A program made the position numbers and the translations under genes. From contig JAJTEW010000002.1 in assembly GCA_021299875.1 (NCBI GenBank), forward strand, positions 62,001 through 126,000: 64,000 nt of DNA. Direction: 5' to 3'. Origin of the DNA: Comamonadaceae bacterium. GTDB taxonomy: Bacteria; Pseudomonadota; Gammaproteobacteria; Burkholderiales; Burkholderiaceae_C. The notes beneath the pieces were generated by a model. That model did not search any database, was not told the DNA's origin, and saw only the letters and a program-made list of their open reading frames with translations. Shown here in pieces: positions 33,040 through 42,154 of this stretch (position 1 is its first letter; each line of letters begins with the position of its first letter).

Positions 33040-33561
33040 TCAGCTGCGCGAGGGCATCAGGCTGGTACCTAGCGCGAACACCGAATTGGGTGCAGTGATT
33101 TTCATGGCACTTTTGGGCTTGGCAAATACGCCGCGCTTGACGGCAGGTTGGGGTGCAGGCTCAAGGGTCACGCCTTTGGTGCGCTGTTCGGCCACCAATT
33201 GACGCAGGCTGATGGACTGCAAATGGGTCAGCATTTTTTCATTCAGGCTGGCCCACAACTCGCTGTTCATCCAACCTCCTTCAGCGGAAGCTTCTTCGTC
33301 CGAGGGGGCGTCTACCGCGCCCACGATGTCGGCCATGGTGATTTTTTCGGCGTTGCGTGACAGCGAATAACCGCCACCTGGGCCGCGTGTGCTTTCGACC
33401 AAGCCATGGAGACGCAGTTTGCTGAAAAGCTGTTCCAAGTAGGACAGCGAAATTTGGTGGCGCGTGCTGATGGCGGCCAAAGACACAGGTCCGCGGTCTT
33501 CCCGCAAAGCTACATCGATCATGGCAGTGACTGCAAATCGGCTTTTGGTGCTCAAACGCAT
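33040..33561 (-). CDS. Rrf2/IscR-family regulator without cysteines
   Basis: A 173-residue regulator very like IscR in its winged helix (MRLSTKSRFAVTAMIDVAL, SYLEQLFSKLRLHGLVES, GPGGGYSLSR) and the following helix (MTHLQSISLRQLV-type). IscR binds a 2Fe-2S cluster by three Cys and a His; this protein has no cysteine at all, and the cluster loop is shortened to DEEASAEGGWMNSELW. It should be a cluster-independent regulator or use another signal. Start chosen at MRLSTKSRFAV, the family's usual beginning. No isc genes are adjacent. Confidence 0.86.
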   Translation of the reverse strand: MRLSTKSRFAVTAMIDVALREDRGPVSLAAISTRHQISLSYLEQLFSKLRLHGLVESTRGPGGGYSLSRNAEKITMADIVGAVDAPSDEEASAEGGWMNSELWASLNEKMLTHLQSISLRQLVAEQRTKGVTLEPAPQPAVKRGVFAKPKSAMKITAPNSVFALGTSLMPSRS

Positions 33562-33741
33562 GGTGGGCTCCTTTTCGCGTTTCTGTGGGCTGTGGATACA
33601 GACCCAACCTGGGGTGTCAAAACATATTGTGTACGTTTGTGACTGATCGGTCATTTCTCAAACTGTCATTCAGTTGAGGGTACGACGCGATTATTCAAGG
33701 CTAAAAGGCGCATTTGGGCTTTGTGGGGGATTAACAGAAGA

Positions 33742-34437
33742 TTAAAACCTTTCAAAACCTTCCAATTGACGCCATTGACCGGGCGCCAGAGGGGCCAGAC
33801 TCATGCGTCCCACCCTTTGGCGGCGCAGGTCTTGCAGGGGGCATTGTTCGTCCAGCCAGCGGCCCAAATCCAGCCCGTCGATGTCTTTGCCGGCGATGCG
33901 CAGCACCGTCAGGGTATCGGTCTGGCGGTTGATGCTGGCGCGGATGCCCGGGCCGTTCAGGGCCTTGATCAGGCCATCGGGCACTTCGCCGCCCACGGTG
34001 GCCATCCATTCTTGTTCCATCGGGCTGCGGCGGTCTTCCAGATGGCGCAGCACGCCCACATCGTCCGTGAAGATGCACATCCCGCTGGCGGGTTTGGCCA
34101 ACGGCAGGGGCATGTGCATTTTGGCCAGGCGTTCTGGCCCCCAAGGGCCAGGTTGTGCGGCTTTCAGGCCCACGGTGTCTTGCAGCCAGGCCAGGTTGGC
34201 CACCTGCTGCGCAGGTTTGAAAAGCACCAGGGTCATCGGGGCCAGTGTGGCCATCGAGACCAAGCGGTTGACTTGCACGGCCTGCTCGGGACGCACACGC
34301 CGGGCCGGGTCGGTGACCACTTTGCCCGCCACTTGCACGCCACCGGCCACGATCAAGGCTTCGGCTTCGCGGCGTGAGCAGTTTTGCTCAGCGGCCACGC
34401 GTTTGGCCAGGCGGATGCCTTCTTCAGTGGAAATCAT
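33742..34437 (-). CDS. RluF-like pseudouridine synthase homologue, probably inactive
   Basis: A 231-residue protein with an N-terminal S4 RNA-binding domain (IRLAKRVAAEQNCSRREAEALI) and a pseudouridine-synthase-like fold. The active-site motif GRLDxDSxGL is replaced by LPLAKPASGM, so the catalytic Asp is Ala114 (codon at 34096-34098). The RQIRRM motif of the family is also not present. It may bind rRNA without modifying it. ATG at 34437 chosen; a TTG at 34449 is also in frame. It follows the NUDIX-MBL gene on the same strand. Confidence 0.78.
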   Translation of the reverse strand: MISTEEGIRLAKRVAAEQNCSRREAEALIVAGGVQVAGKVVTDPARRVRPEQAVQVNRLVSMATLAPMTLVLFKPAQQVANLAWLQDTVGLKAAQPGPWGPERLAKMHMPLPLAKPASGMCIFTDDVGVLRHLEDRRSPMEQEWMATVGGEVPDGLIKALNGPGIRASINRQTDTLTVLRIAGKDIDGLDLGRWLDEQCPLQDLRRQRVGRMSLAPLAPGQWRQLEGFERF

Positions 34438-34465
34438 CGAGGCTTTCAAAAATGCTCAGACCGAA

Positions 34466-36112
34466 TCAAGACAGGGTTTGTTCGCGGATGTGGTCCACAT
34501 GTGCTTGCAGGGAACGGGCCGCCACGGGCCACAGGCGAGGCGGCACGTCGTCGTAGGCTTTTTCTACCCACTCTTGCAGGCTGCCTTGGGGCAGGGCCTG
34601 CATGGCGGCGGCGATTTTGGCCTCGCGCTTCAAGCGGTGCGCTTTCAAATGCGTGATGGCTTGGTGGGCAAAACCCAGCACATGGCCGTGCGCGGGCAAG
34701 ATGAATTCGATGCCGCCAGCGACACAGGCCGCCGCCAGTTTGTCCAGCGAATCCAAATAGTCGCCCATGTGGCCGTCGGGTGGGTCGATCACGGTGGTGC
34801 TGCCGTTGAGCACATGGTCACCCGAAAACAGCAGGCCATCTTCTTCGAGCACCAGGCACAGGTGGTTGGCCGCATGGCCGGGGGTGTGCACCACGCGCAG
34901 GGTGTGGGTGATCTCCCCGTCCACGCCAGAGCCTTGTAAGACCAGTTGTTCACCGTCGGCCAACTCACGATCGGGGTTGAAGCGGCTGTTGGCGCGAGCC
35001 GTGGGTTTGGAGGCCAGGCCCAGGATGGGCGGCCTTTCGGTGCACAGCGCTTGCAGTGGGGCGGCGCCGGGCGAATGGTCCGGGTGCGAGTGGGTGCACA
35101 CGATCATGCGGATGTGCCCGCCTGCCGCACGCCACAGCCGCTGCAGGTGCGCGTCGTCCGCCGGGCCGGGGTCGATGGCGATGAAGCCGGTGTTCGGGTC
35201 GCCCACCAAATAGCTGTTGGTGCCGGGGCCGGTCATCACACCGGGATTGGGGGCGGTGAGTCGCTGCACGTTCTTGAGCAGTGGCACCGGCTGGTCGGTC
35301 TTCCAGTCCAAGTGGTGGTGAATTTGACCGTCGGGCGCGACCAAGGCCAACTCACCAAACGGCGCTTCGTGCTCCATGTAGCGCGCTTCGTTGCCCGCCA
35401 GCCAGCCAGCGCGGGGGCAGCTGGTCCACAGCGGTTCGTCGTTGACGGCGCAGGCCTGCAGCACCGCGTCCACGCGGGTAAAGGCTTTCAGGCGCTCGAG
35501 TGTGCGGATGGTTGGGTAGACCATGAAAAACTGGCCCGCTTCGTGGCGTGTCAAGGCATCTACTGGGCGCACCCAGACGGGCTCGAACTGCTCGGACTCG
35601 TCGGCCACCGGGCTCTGGCCATCGGGCACGCGGGCCACCAAAAAAGGCACGTCAAAGCGGCGCGGGAGGTCGCGGTCGGTGATCCAGTGGGCCAACACAA
35701 AGACTTGATCCGCGGCCAGCGCGAGGCCCTGCGCTTGGCATTGGGCAGCAAAAGGGGCTTTGCGGTCGATGTTGGCCATGTCGTTGTTGTCAGCCCAACG
35801 CCCGTTGGCGTGCCGGGCCAACAAAATACCCAGCTCTTCAAAGCTTTCGCGGATCGCGGCGATGGCTTGCGTCAGGTGCAAGTCGCTTTGTTTGGGGCGG
35901 CGCTGCGCCATGCCGTGGACCTGGGCGTCGGCGGCGTCGATGCCGCCACCGGGGAAGACATAGGCCCCGGGCGCAAAGCTGGCCGTCATGGAGCGGCGGG
36001 TCATCAAGACCTCGATGCCTTGTGGGCCATCGCGCATCAGCAGCACAGTGGCCGCTGGGCGCAGGGGCGCGGGTTCACGTTGGGGGTACAGGAGTTGGGA
36101 TGTGCGTGCCAT
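34466..36112 (-). CDS. NUDIX hydrolase / MBL-fold hydrolase fusion
   Basis: A 548-residue two-domain protein. The N-terminal half (about 20-210) has a NUDIX box variant ([14 protein letters not shown], with GGGIDAAD before it) and should cleave a nucleoside-diphosphate-X compound, for example CoA or NAD derivatives. The C-terminal half is an MBL domain with complete metal motifs: [26 protein letters not shown] and PAHGH. The combined layout is known in beta-proteobacteria, and related MBL domains belong to the LACTB2/glyoxalase II-like group. Divergent from dapF over 49 bp. Exact reactions unknown. Confidence 0.85.
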   Translation of the reverse strand: MARTSQLLYPQREPAPLRPAATVLLMRDGPQGIEVLMTRRSMTASFAPGAYVFPGGGIDAADAQVHGMAQRRPKQSDLHLTQAIAAIRESFEELGILLARHANGRWADNNDMANIDRKAPFAAQCQAQGLALAADQVFVLAHWITDRDLPRRFDVPFLVARVPDGQSPVADESEQFEPVWVRPVDALTRHEAGQFFMVYPTIRTLERLKAFTRVDAVLQACAVNDEPLWTSCPRAGWLAGNEARYMEHEAPFGELALVAPDGQIHHHLDWKTDQPVPLLKNVQRLTAPNPGVMTGPGTNSYLVGDPNTGFIAIDPGPADDAHLQRLWRAAGGHIRMIVCTHSHPDHSPGAAPLQALCTERPPILGLASKPTARANSRFNPDRELADGEQLVLQGSGVDGEITHTLRVVHTPGHAANHLCLVLEEDGLLFSGDHVLNGSTTVIDPPDGHMGDYLDSLDKLAAACVAGGIEFILPAHGHVLGFAHQAITHLKAHRLKREAKIAAAMQALPQGSLQEWVEKAYDDVPPRLWPVAARSLQAHVDHIREQTLS

Positions 36113-36161
36113 GGCCCATTATCGGTCGGGCCAGAAGCTGCCAAGCGTGATAATCGGCCGC

Positions 36162-37034
36162 ATGCACATTCGTTTTACCAAGATGCAAGGCGCGGGCAAC
36201 GATTTTGTCGTGCTCGACGAGACGCAAGCCCGCTTGGGCTTGAGTACGGCCCAATACCGTTTTTTGGCCGATCGCCATTTTGGCGTGGGGGCCGATCAGA
36301 TCCTGTCCGTGCGGCCTGCGCCTGCACCTGGACTGGACTTTGAATACGTGATCCACAACGCCGACGGCGGCGAGGTGGAGCACTGCGGCAATGGGGCCCG
36401 CTGCTTTGTGCGTTACGTGCGCGACAAGGGCCTGACCGACAAAAGCACGGTGCGCGTGAAAGTGCAAAAAGGCGAGATCGAGCTCACCATGAACCCCGAC
36501 GGCCGCGTGACGGTGGACATGGCCGCGCCAGTGTTCGACTGGGCGCTTGTGCCGTTCAATCCGATCGGCCTCATCAGCGATCAGGTCAACGCTTGGCCGG
36601 TGTTTGACCTGGATTTGGGCACACAGGGACTGGCTCGCGTGGGGGTGGTGTCCATGGGCAACCCCCATGCCGTTCAACGCGTGGACAACGTGGACACCTT
36701 TCCGGTGCTGGTTCAGGGCCCGCTGATCGAAAACCACCCGGCTTTCCCGAATCGGGTGAACGCCGGCTTCATGCAGATCGTCTCGCGCAGCCAGATCAAA
36801 CTGCGCGTGTTCGAGCGCGGCGCGGGCGAGACCCTGGCTTGCGGCACGGGCGCGTGTGCGGCGGTGGTGGCCGGCATTCGCCAGGGCTGGCTCGACAGCC
36901 GGGTGGACGTGCAGGCCCTGGGCGGCCTGCTCACCATCGAATGGGCGGGCCAAGCCGACAGCCCGGTGCTGATGACGGGCCCAGCCACTTCTGTTTTTGA
37001 GGGCGAAATCGATGTGCCCAACACCCTTTCCTGA
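36162..37034 (+). CDS. dapF: Diaminopimelate epimerase
   Basis: A 290-residue cytoplasmic enzyme that converts LL- to meso-diaminopimelate, needed for lysine and for peptidoglycan. Both catalytic Cys motifs are present: HCGNGARCF and [10 protein letters not shown]. The start [15 protein letters not shown] is the standard N-terminus. Followed by DUF484 and xerC in the common dapF–DUF484–xerC order. Its product is the substrate for MurE encoded 9 kb downstream. Confidence 0.95.
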   Translation: MHIRFTKMQGAGNDFVVLDETQARLGLSTAQYRFLADRHFGVGADQILSVRPAPAPGLDFEYVIHNADGGEVEHCGNGARCFVRYVRDKGLTDKSTVRVKVQKGEIELTMNPDGRVTVDMAAPVFDWALVPFNPIGLISDQVNAWPVFDLDLGTQGLARVGVVSMGNPHAVQRVDNVDTFPVLVQGPLIENHPAFPNRVNAGFMQIVSRSQIKLRVFERGAGETLACGTGACAAVVAGIRQGWLDSRVDVQALGGLLTIEWAGQADSPVLMTGPATSVFEGEIDVPNTLS

Positions 37035-37051
37035 ATTTTTGGAGTCAAGAC

Positions 37052-37735
37052 ATGACCACGCCTGAACCCATGAGCCCGATCACCGAAGACGACATCGCCG
37101 ACTATTTGGTGAATACGCCAGATTTTTTTGAGCGGCACGCGTCGCTCTTGGCCACGGTGCAGCTCACCCACCCGCAAAGCCACCGTGCTGTGGGCCTGCA
37201 AGAGCGCCAGGCACAAATGTTGCGCGACAAGATCAAGGGTCTGGAGCACCGCATCATGGACATGATCCGGCACGGCAATGAGAACATGATCTTGACCGAC
37301 AAGCTGCACCGCTGGTCTTGCGAATTGTTGGTCACGCCCCACGACCAGTTGGCCGAGTCCGCATTGTTCAACATCCGTGAGTTGTTTCAGGTCCCCCAGT
37401 TGGCCTTGCGCCTGTGGTCTTTGCATGAGGCCCATGCCGCAGCGCCTTATGCCCAAGGCGTGACCGAGGCGGTGCAAGCTTTGGCCACCTCTTTGGACAC
37501 GCCCTACGTGGGGCCCAACTCGGGGTATGAGGCGGTGCAATGGCTGGAAGAGCCCACCCAAGCGGCCTCCGTGGCTTTGCTGGCGCTGCGCGCTGCGCCG
37601 GGTCAGCCTGCTTTTGGCTTGATGGTGTTGGCTTCACCGGATGCCCAACGCTTTAACAACCAAATGGGTACCGACTTGCTGGAGCGTTTGGCCGAGCTGG
37701 CCGGTGCGGCTTTGTCGGTGTTGCGGGCACCCTGA
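37052..37735 (+). CDS. DUF484 family protein
   Basis: A 227-residue protein with a helical N-terminal part (ITEDDIADYLVNTPDFFERH, the DUF484 signature) and a GAF-like C-terminal domain (LLALRAAPGQPAFGLMVLASPD). The role is unknown; the gene is almost always next to dapF and xerC in proteobacteria. It starts 17 bp after dapF and ends 6 bp before xerC, so it is part of the operon. Confidence 0.93.
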   Translation: MTTPEPMSPITEDDIADYLVNTPDFFERHASLLATVQLTHPQSHRAVGLQERQAQMLRDKIKGLEHRIMDMIRHGNENMILTDKLHRWSCELLVTPHDQLAESALFNIRELFQVPQLALRLWSLHEAHAAAPYAQGVTEAVQALATSLDTPYVGPNSGYEAVQWLEEPTQAASVALLALRAAPGQPAFGLMVLASPDAQRFNNQMGTDLLERLAELAGAALSVLRAP

Positions 37736-37741
37736 TCGGCC

Positions 37742-38716
37742 ATGGCGGCATCAGCAGCCCCCGACCCCTTGGTCACGCGTTACTTGGACCATGTCCGCTT
37801 TGAAAAGCGTTTGGCCGAACGCACCTGTGCGTTGTACCAACTGGACTTGACCCGTCTGACCGAGATGGCGGCGGCAACCCAAGTGCCTTTGCTGAAGGTG
37901 CAAAGCGGGCATGTGCGCCGCTGGGTGGCGCACATGCACAGTGCTGGGCGCAGTGGTCGGGGCATTGCGCTCATCTTGTCGGGCTGGCGTGGTTTCTACA
38001 CCTGGCTGGGCCGGGAAGGGTTGATTGCGCAAAACCCGGTGGCCGATGTGCGGGCTCCGCGTGTGGCCAAACCCTTGCCCAAAGCGCTGGGGGTGGACGA
38101 GGCGGTGCAACTGGCCGAGCACGAGGAGGACAAGGACGATCCCTGGCTCGAAGCCCGTGACGCGGCCATGGTCGAGTTGCTTTATGGCTGTGGCCTGCGC
38201 ATCGCAGAGTTGACGGGCTTGGACGTGGTGGCCAGCGCCGACGCGGCCCGTGCTGGGCGCGGCTGGATCGATTTGGCCAATGCTGAGGTGCAGGTGCAAG
38301 GCAAAGGCAGCAAGCGCCGCAGCGTGCCTATGGGGCGTGCTGCCGTGGAGGCCCTGACCCATTGGCTGGCCGTGCGCCCCCAATTGCCGGGCATGCTGAA
38401 CCAGCCCACATCGGGTGCGTCAGCTTTGGCGCTGGCGCTGTTTCCCGGACGGCACGGCACGCGACTGACGCCACGCGGCGTGGCGCAGCGCCTCAAGCGC
38501 CGCAGCCTGTTGGCTGGGCTGGCCACACCGGTGCACCCGCACATGCTGCGCCACTCTTTTGCCAGCCATGTGCTGCAGTCGAGTGGCGATCTTCGGGCCG
38601 TGCAAGAGCTGCTGGGCCACGCCAACATCAGCACCACCCAGGTTTATACGCGGCTGGACTTTCAGCACCTGGCCAAAACCTATGACGCGGCGCACCCGCG
38701 TGCCAAGCGCAAATGA
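37742..38716 (+). CDS. xerC: Tyrosine recombinase XerC
   Basis: A 324-residue site-specific recombinase that, with XerD, resolves chromosome dimers at dif during division. The N-terminal SAM-like domain is followed by the catalytic domain with Arg (YGCGLRIAELTGL), HMLRHSFASHVL (H-x2-R), LLGHANISTTQVYT (His and the nucleophile Tyr). The length is normal for Burkholderiales. No dif site was recognised in the window. Confidence 0.93.
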   Translation: MAASAAPDPLVTRYLDHVRFEKRLAERTCALYQLDLTRLTEMAAATQVPLLKVQSGHVRRWVAHMHSAGRSGRGIALILSGWRGFYTWLGREGLIAQNPVADVRAPRVAKPLPKALGVDEAVQLAEHEEDKDDPWLEARDAAMVELLYGCGLRIAELTGLDVVASADAARAGRGWIDLANAEVQVQGKGSKRRSVPMGRAAVEALTHWLAVRPQLPGMLNQPTSGASALALALFPGRHGTRLTPRGVAQRLKRRSLLAGLATPVHPHMLRHSFASHVLQSSGDLRAVQELLGHANISTTQVYTRLDFQHLAKTYDAAHPRAKRK

Positions 38717-38835
38717 AGCTTTGGCGCTGCCCTGTGTGGGCTGGGTGAGGCCAAGTCTGCGGGGCTGAACTTGGGCTTGAATTCATCGCTACACTCCCCA
38801 ACTCTTGTTGTCATGTGTTTCACCGAAGGCCCGCC

Positions 38836-39945
38836 ATGTCCCTGATCCCCACCACCATCCTGACCGGCTTTTTGGGTTCGGGCAAAACCACCTTGCTCAA
38901 GCGCGTGTTGACCGAAGCCCACGGCCAAAAAATCGCGGTGATCGAAAACGAGTTTGGCGAAGAAAACATCGACAACGACATCTTGGTGTCAGACACCAAT
39001 GAGCAAATCATCCAAATGAGCAATGGTTGCATTTGCTGCACCATCCGCGAAGACCTGCGCGTGACCCTGCAGTTGTTGGCGGCCAAGCGCCGCAAGGGAT
39101 TGCTCAGCTTTGACCGCATCGTGATCGAAACCACGGGTTTGGCCGATCCGGGTCCGGTGGCGCAGACCTTTTTCATGGACGATGAAATTGCCGAGACCTT
39201 TTTGCTCGACTCGATCTTGACTTTGGTGGACGCCAAACACGCGGCCCAGCAATTGAACGACCGCCAAGAAGCGCGCCGTCAGGTGGGTTTTGCCGATCAG
39301 ATTTTCATCAGCAAGGCCGATTTGGTCTCGCCCCAAGAGTTGGACGCCCTGCAGCACCGCTTGAAGCACATGAACCCGCGTGCCCCACAAAAGGTGGTCC
39401 ATTTCGGCGAAGTGGCGCTGTCCGAAGTGTTTGACCTCAAGGGCTTCAATCTGAACGCCAAGCTGGACATCGATCCCGACTTTTTGAAAGACGATGCCCA
39501 CGGTCATGACCATGACCATGACCATGCACACGGTGAGCACTGCGACCACCCTTCGCACCAGCACGACCACGGCCATGACCCTGTGGATGGTGAGGATTGC
39601 GATCACCCCTCGCACCAGCATGAACATGGCCACCACCATCACCACGATGACGATGTCAAAAGTTTTGTTTTCAAGTCGGAGCGTGCCTTTGACCCCGCCA
39701 AGCTGGAGGACTTTCTGGGCGCCATTGTGAACATCTATGGGCCTCGAATGCTCCGTTACAAGGGCATCTTGAACATGCGTGGCACCGAGCGAAAGGTGAT
39801 TTTTCAAGGCGTTCACCAGCTCATGGGCAGCGATTTAGGACCCCTGTGGGCTGAAGGCGAGACCAAAATGAGCAAAATGGTCTTCATCGGCATCGATTTG
39901 CCCAAGGACATTTTGTTGCAAGGGCTCGAACAAAGTCTGGTGTGA
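38836..39945 (+). CDS. CobW/COG0523-family GTPase, metal chaperone
   Basis: A 369-residue G3E GTPase. Walker A GFLGSGKTTLLK is at residues about 9-20, the metal-binding CxCC motif is NGCICCTIRED, and Asp-rich switch and NKXD-like (SKAD) motifs are present. Between residues 220 and 275 is a His/Asp-rich segment with alternating His and Asp, for example HDHDHDHAHGEHC and HGHHHHHDDD, that should bind several metal ions, most likely zinc. The protein probably delivers or stores zinc; ZigA, YeiR and NHase activators are related. The gene precedes the cysteine-poor DksA. No clear Zur box is seen in the 119 bp upstream. Confidence 0.88.
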   Translation: MSLIPTTILTGFLGSGKTTLLKRVLTEAHGQKIAVIENEFGEENIDNDILVSDTNEQIIQMSNGCICCTIREDLRVTLQLLAAKRRKGLLSFDRIVIETTGLADPGPVAQTFFMDDEIAETFLLDSILTLVDAKHAAQQLNDRQEARRQVGFADQIFISKADLVSPQELDALQHRLKHMNPRAPQKVVHFGEVALSEVFDLKGFNLNAKLDIDPDFLKDDAHGHDHDHDHAHGEHCDHPSHQHDHGHDPVDGEDCDHPSHQHEHGHHHHHDDDVKSFVFKSERAFDPAKLEDFLGAIVNIYGPRMLRYKGILNMRGTERKVIFQGVHQLMGSDLGPLWAEGETKMSKMVFIGIDLPKDILLQGLEQSLV

Positions 39946-40196
39946 TGGGCCTCACCTGGACAGCGGCGCCGGGCCATGCTTTTTTCACCAAAATAGCTTT
40001 AATCGTCCAGCGTCAGATTGACAACCCTTCTAGTCGCTACAATCGCCCGCCTGCAACACTGCCTTTTGGGCATTGGGTGTGGGCCCCATCGACGGCCAGC
40101 AAATGGGTTTGAGATGAACATGAACAGAGTTTCTTCGGCGCGTGCGGTGTGCGTGCCGTTTGAGAGCTGCCTTTTTACACGGCTAGGAGACAAGAC

Positions 40197-41360
40197 GTGA
40201 CGACCCCCAAAAAAGCACCCGCTAAAGCGGTGCCGAAAGCTGCCAAGAAAGCGGCGACAGCGCAGAAAAAAAATACGGCAGCCAAGCCGGTGCCAAAAGC
40301 CAAAACAGTGGCCAAGGTCAAACCCGTGGTGCAAGCCAAAGCAGTCAAAGCCACCAAAGCAGTCAAAGCAGTCAAAGCCACCAAGGCCGTGCCTGTCAAA
40401 GCCAAGCCCGTGAAGGCGCCCCCTGCCAAGGCCAAACCGTTGGCCGCCCCGGCTGCCAAGACCCCATCCACCCCGACTTCCAAGTCGGCTGTCAAAGCCA
40501 AGTCCCCCGCGGCCAAACCGCTGACGGGCTCAACCAAGCCGGTCAAATCTCAGCCTCCCGTTGCCAAAACTGTTGCCGTCAAAACTGTGCCTGCCAAGAC
40601 CGTGGCGGCCAAACCTTCTGTGTCCAAGCCAAGTGCTGCCAAAGAGCTTTCCAAAAAGCCTTTGCCAGCCTCTCAAGTGAAATCCATGACCGTTCAAAAC
40701 AGCGAGGCCGTTGCGGCCTCCGTCGCGCCCATTCCTGTCACCCCGGTCGCGTCCGACCAACCGGTGCGTGCTGCCCGTCCTTCTGCCAGATTGGCCCAAA
40801 TCACCGTGCCTTCTTTGCCTCCGGCTGTGGCCTCCACCGCCGCCAAATCCAGCTTTTTGCCCAGTTCGGCCCCCGCCGCCCAGAGCGTGCCATTTGCGCC
40901 CATCAAAAAGGACTCCAAACTCGCCAACAATTGGAAAACCAAAAAAGTCGAGGCCTTGACCGACCCCGAGATCTTGGCCATGCCCGATGCCGAGTACATG
41001 AACGGCATGCAGCTGGCCTATTTCCGGCGCAAACTCGGCATCCTCAAGCAAGACATCCTCGACAGCGCGGGTGCCACCACAGAGCACCTGCGTGAGGACA
41101 CCGTGGTGGTTCCTGACCCCGCCGATCGCGCCACGATCGAGGAAGAGCATGCTTTGGAGCTGCGCACCCGCGACCGTGAGCGCAAGTTGCTCAAAAAGAT
41201 TGAGCAATCTATCCAACGCATCGATGCAGGCGATTACGGTTTTTGCGACGAAACGGGCGAGGCCATCGGCGTTGGCCGTTTGTTGGCCCGACCCACTGCG
41301 ACTTTGTCTTTAGAGGCCCAGCAACGCCGTGAGTTGAAGCAAAAAATGTTCGGTGATTGA
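40197..41360 (+). CDS. dksA: RNA polymerase-binding factor DksA with long basic N-terminus
   Basis: A 387-residue protein. The C-terminal about 150 residues are DksA (coiled coil with the tip ...TTEHLREDT... and the Zn-finger region DYGFCDETGEAIGVGRLLARPT). Together with ppGpp it tunes transcription initiation. Of the four Zn-ligand cysteines only the first remains; the others are Thr, Ser and Ala, so zinc is probably not needed. The first about 230 residues are a Lys/Ala/Pro/Val repeat tail (AKAVPKAAKKA type), as in other Comamonadaceae, that may bind nucleic acid. The start is GTG with TAGGAGA before it. Confidence 0.9.
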   Translation: MTTPKKAPAKAVPKAAKKAATAQKKNTAAKPVPKAKTVAKVKPVVQAKAVKATKAVKAVKATKAVPVKAKPVKAPPAKAKPLAAPAAKTPSTPTSKSAVKAKSPAAKPLTGSTKPVKSQPPVAKTVAVKTVPAKTVAAKPSVSKPSAAKELSKKPLPASQVKSMTVQNSEAVAASVAPIPVTPVASDQPVRAARPSARLAQITVPSLPPAVASTAAKSSFLPSSAPAAQSVPFAPIKKDSKLANNWKTKKVEALTDPEILAMPDAEYMNGMQLAYFRRKLGILKQDILDSAGATTEHLREDTVVVPDPADRATIEEEHALELRTRDRERKLLKKIEQSIQRIDAGDYGFCDETGEAIGVGRLLARPTATLSLEAQQRRELKQKMFGD

Positions 41361-41399
41361 GGCCGGGCACCTCTGCGCGCGCAGTGCGCTGAAGCCTTG

Positions 41400-41424
41400 A
41401 AAACCCCTTTAATGGGGTTTTTTT
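41400..41424 (+). terminator. Rho-independent terminator after dksA
   Basis: AAACCCC-TTTAAT-GGGGTTT followed by seven T residues, 40 bp after the dksA stop. It insulates the dcw cluster. Confidence 0.92.
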
Positions 41425-41623
41425 ACGGCCCGACTTTTCACACCGGAAAAACCAACGGCTGACTTTGTACCCATGACGTTGTTATTTTTTGGTTTTTTAT
41501 TCCTTGAGATCTTACTTTCATAGCCTGTTGTAAGTGCCTAATTTAGAAGGAAATTTAGTCAAATACAGCTTGTGGTTTCAGCGCTAAGCCCTTGATTTCA
41601 TTAAAAAAAATGATCTTCGCCGC

Positions 41624-41651
41624 TTGAGTTGGTGAGAATTCCTGATACAGT
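41624..41651 (+). promoter_or_regulatory. Candidate promoter of mraZ
   Basis: TTGAGT (41624-41629) and TACAGT (41646-41651) with a 16-bp spacer fit a sigma-70 promoter. Transcription would start near 41658, inside the MraZ repeats. Confidence 0.5.
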
Positions 41652-41685
41652 GCAAAAAAGTGCAATTAAGTGGGGAAAAGTGTCT
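41649..41685 (+). promoter_or_regulatory. MraZ boxes: four AGTG direct repeats at 10-bp spacing
   Basis: AGTG starts at 41649, 41659, 41669 and 41679, exactly one helical turn apart. The second to fourth copies read AAGTGC, AAGTGG and AAGTGT. MraZ is known to bind short direct repeats of this kind at one-turn spacing upstream of its own gene (TGGGN in E. coli, AAAGTG[TG] in mycoplasmas). Position and spacing make it a strong candidate for autoregulation of the cluster. Confidence 0.75.
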
Positions 41686-41720
41686 CTGCTGGTGCTTTTC
41701 AATTGGAAAAGGTCGTTGCT

Positions 41721-42149
41721 GTGTTTCAAGGGGCTTCATCGCTGAGTCTGGATGCCAAGGGGCGGTTGTCTGTACCGACCCGGCACCGTGACGTCTTGAG
41801 CGCCACGGCGCAGGGGCAGCTGACGATCACCAAGCACCCGCACGGCTGTCTGATGGTGTTCCCCCGCCCAGAGTGGGAAAAGTTCCGCGAGCGCATTGCC
41901 CAACTGCCCATGTCGGCCCAGTGGTGGAAACGCATCTTTTTGGGCAACGCGATGGACGTGGAGATGGATGGCACAGGCCGTGTGCTGATCTCGCCTGAGT
42001 TGCGCCAAGCCGCTGGCATCTCCAAAGACACCATGCTGTTGGGCATGGGCAACCACTTTGAGTTGTGGGACAAAACCGCCTACGACACGCAAGAAGCGCA
42101 GGCCATGCAGGGCGACATGCCCGATGTGTTCAAAGACTTTTCCTTTTGA
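41721..42149 (+). CDS. mraZ: Division/cell wall cluster regulator MraZ
   Basis: A 142-residue DNA-binding protein of two AbrB-like (SpoVT/MraZ) repeats: [19 protein letters not shown] and [19 protein letters not shown]. It represses its own operon and affects division genes. The GTG at 41721 is the best start: it aligns with the standard MFQGAS N-terminus and has GGAAAAGG 8 bases upstream. The longer frame from 41670 runs back through the operator repeats. First gene of the dcw cluster. Confidence 0.93.
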   Translation: MFQGASSLSLDAKGRLSVPTRHRDVLSATAQGQLTITKHPHGCLMVFPRPEWEKFRERIAQLPMSAQWWKRIFLGNAMDVEMDGTGRVLISPELRQAAGISKDTMLLGMGNHFELWDKTAYDTQEAQAMQGDMPDVFKDFSF

Positions 42150-42154
42150 GCACC

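Larger units (their letters stand above)
41425..41720 (+). promoter_or_regulatory. AT-rich leader region of the dcw cluster
   Basis: The 296 bases between the dksA terminator and mraZ hold no gene. They are AT-rich, with T and A tracts (for example near 41488-41500 and 41601-41611), and carry the mraZ promoter and MraZ boxes given separately. An earlier promoter around 41500-41530 is possible but not assignable. Confidence 0.65.

Noticed and set aside
34946-36343. 465-codon plus-strand frame over the NUDIX–MBL gene and the start of dapF
   Set aside because: Shadow of two well-supported genes, with no motif of its own.
39490-39660. Short tandem DNA repeats (CATGACCATGAC type) as a possible regulatory or CRISPR-like array
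   Set aside because: They are the codons of the His/Asp-rich metal-binding segment of the CobW protein; no spacers of constant length.
40018-40043. TTGACA and TACAAT as a dksA promoter
   Set aside because: The spacer is only 14 bp, too short for a standard sigma-70 promoter.
40200-40680. Repeated GCCAAA/GTCAAA triplet pairs as a possible satellite repeat
   Set aside because: They encode the Lys/Ala/Val tail of DksA in frame; protein-level low complexity explains them.
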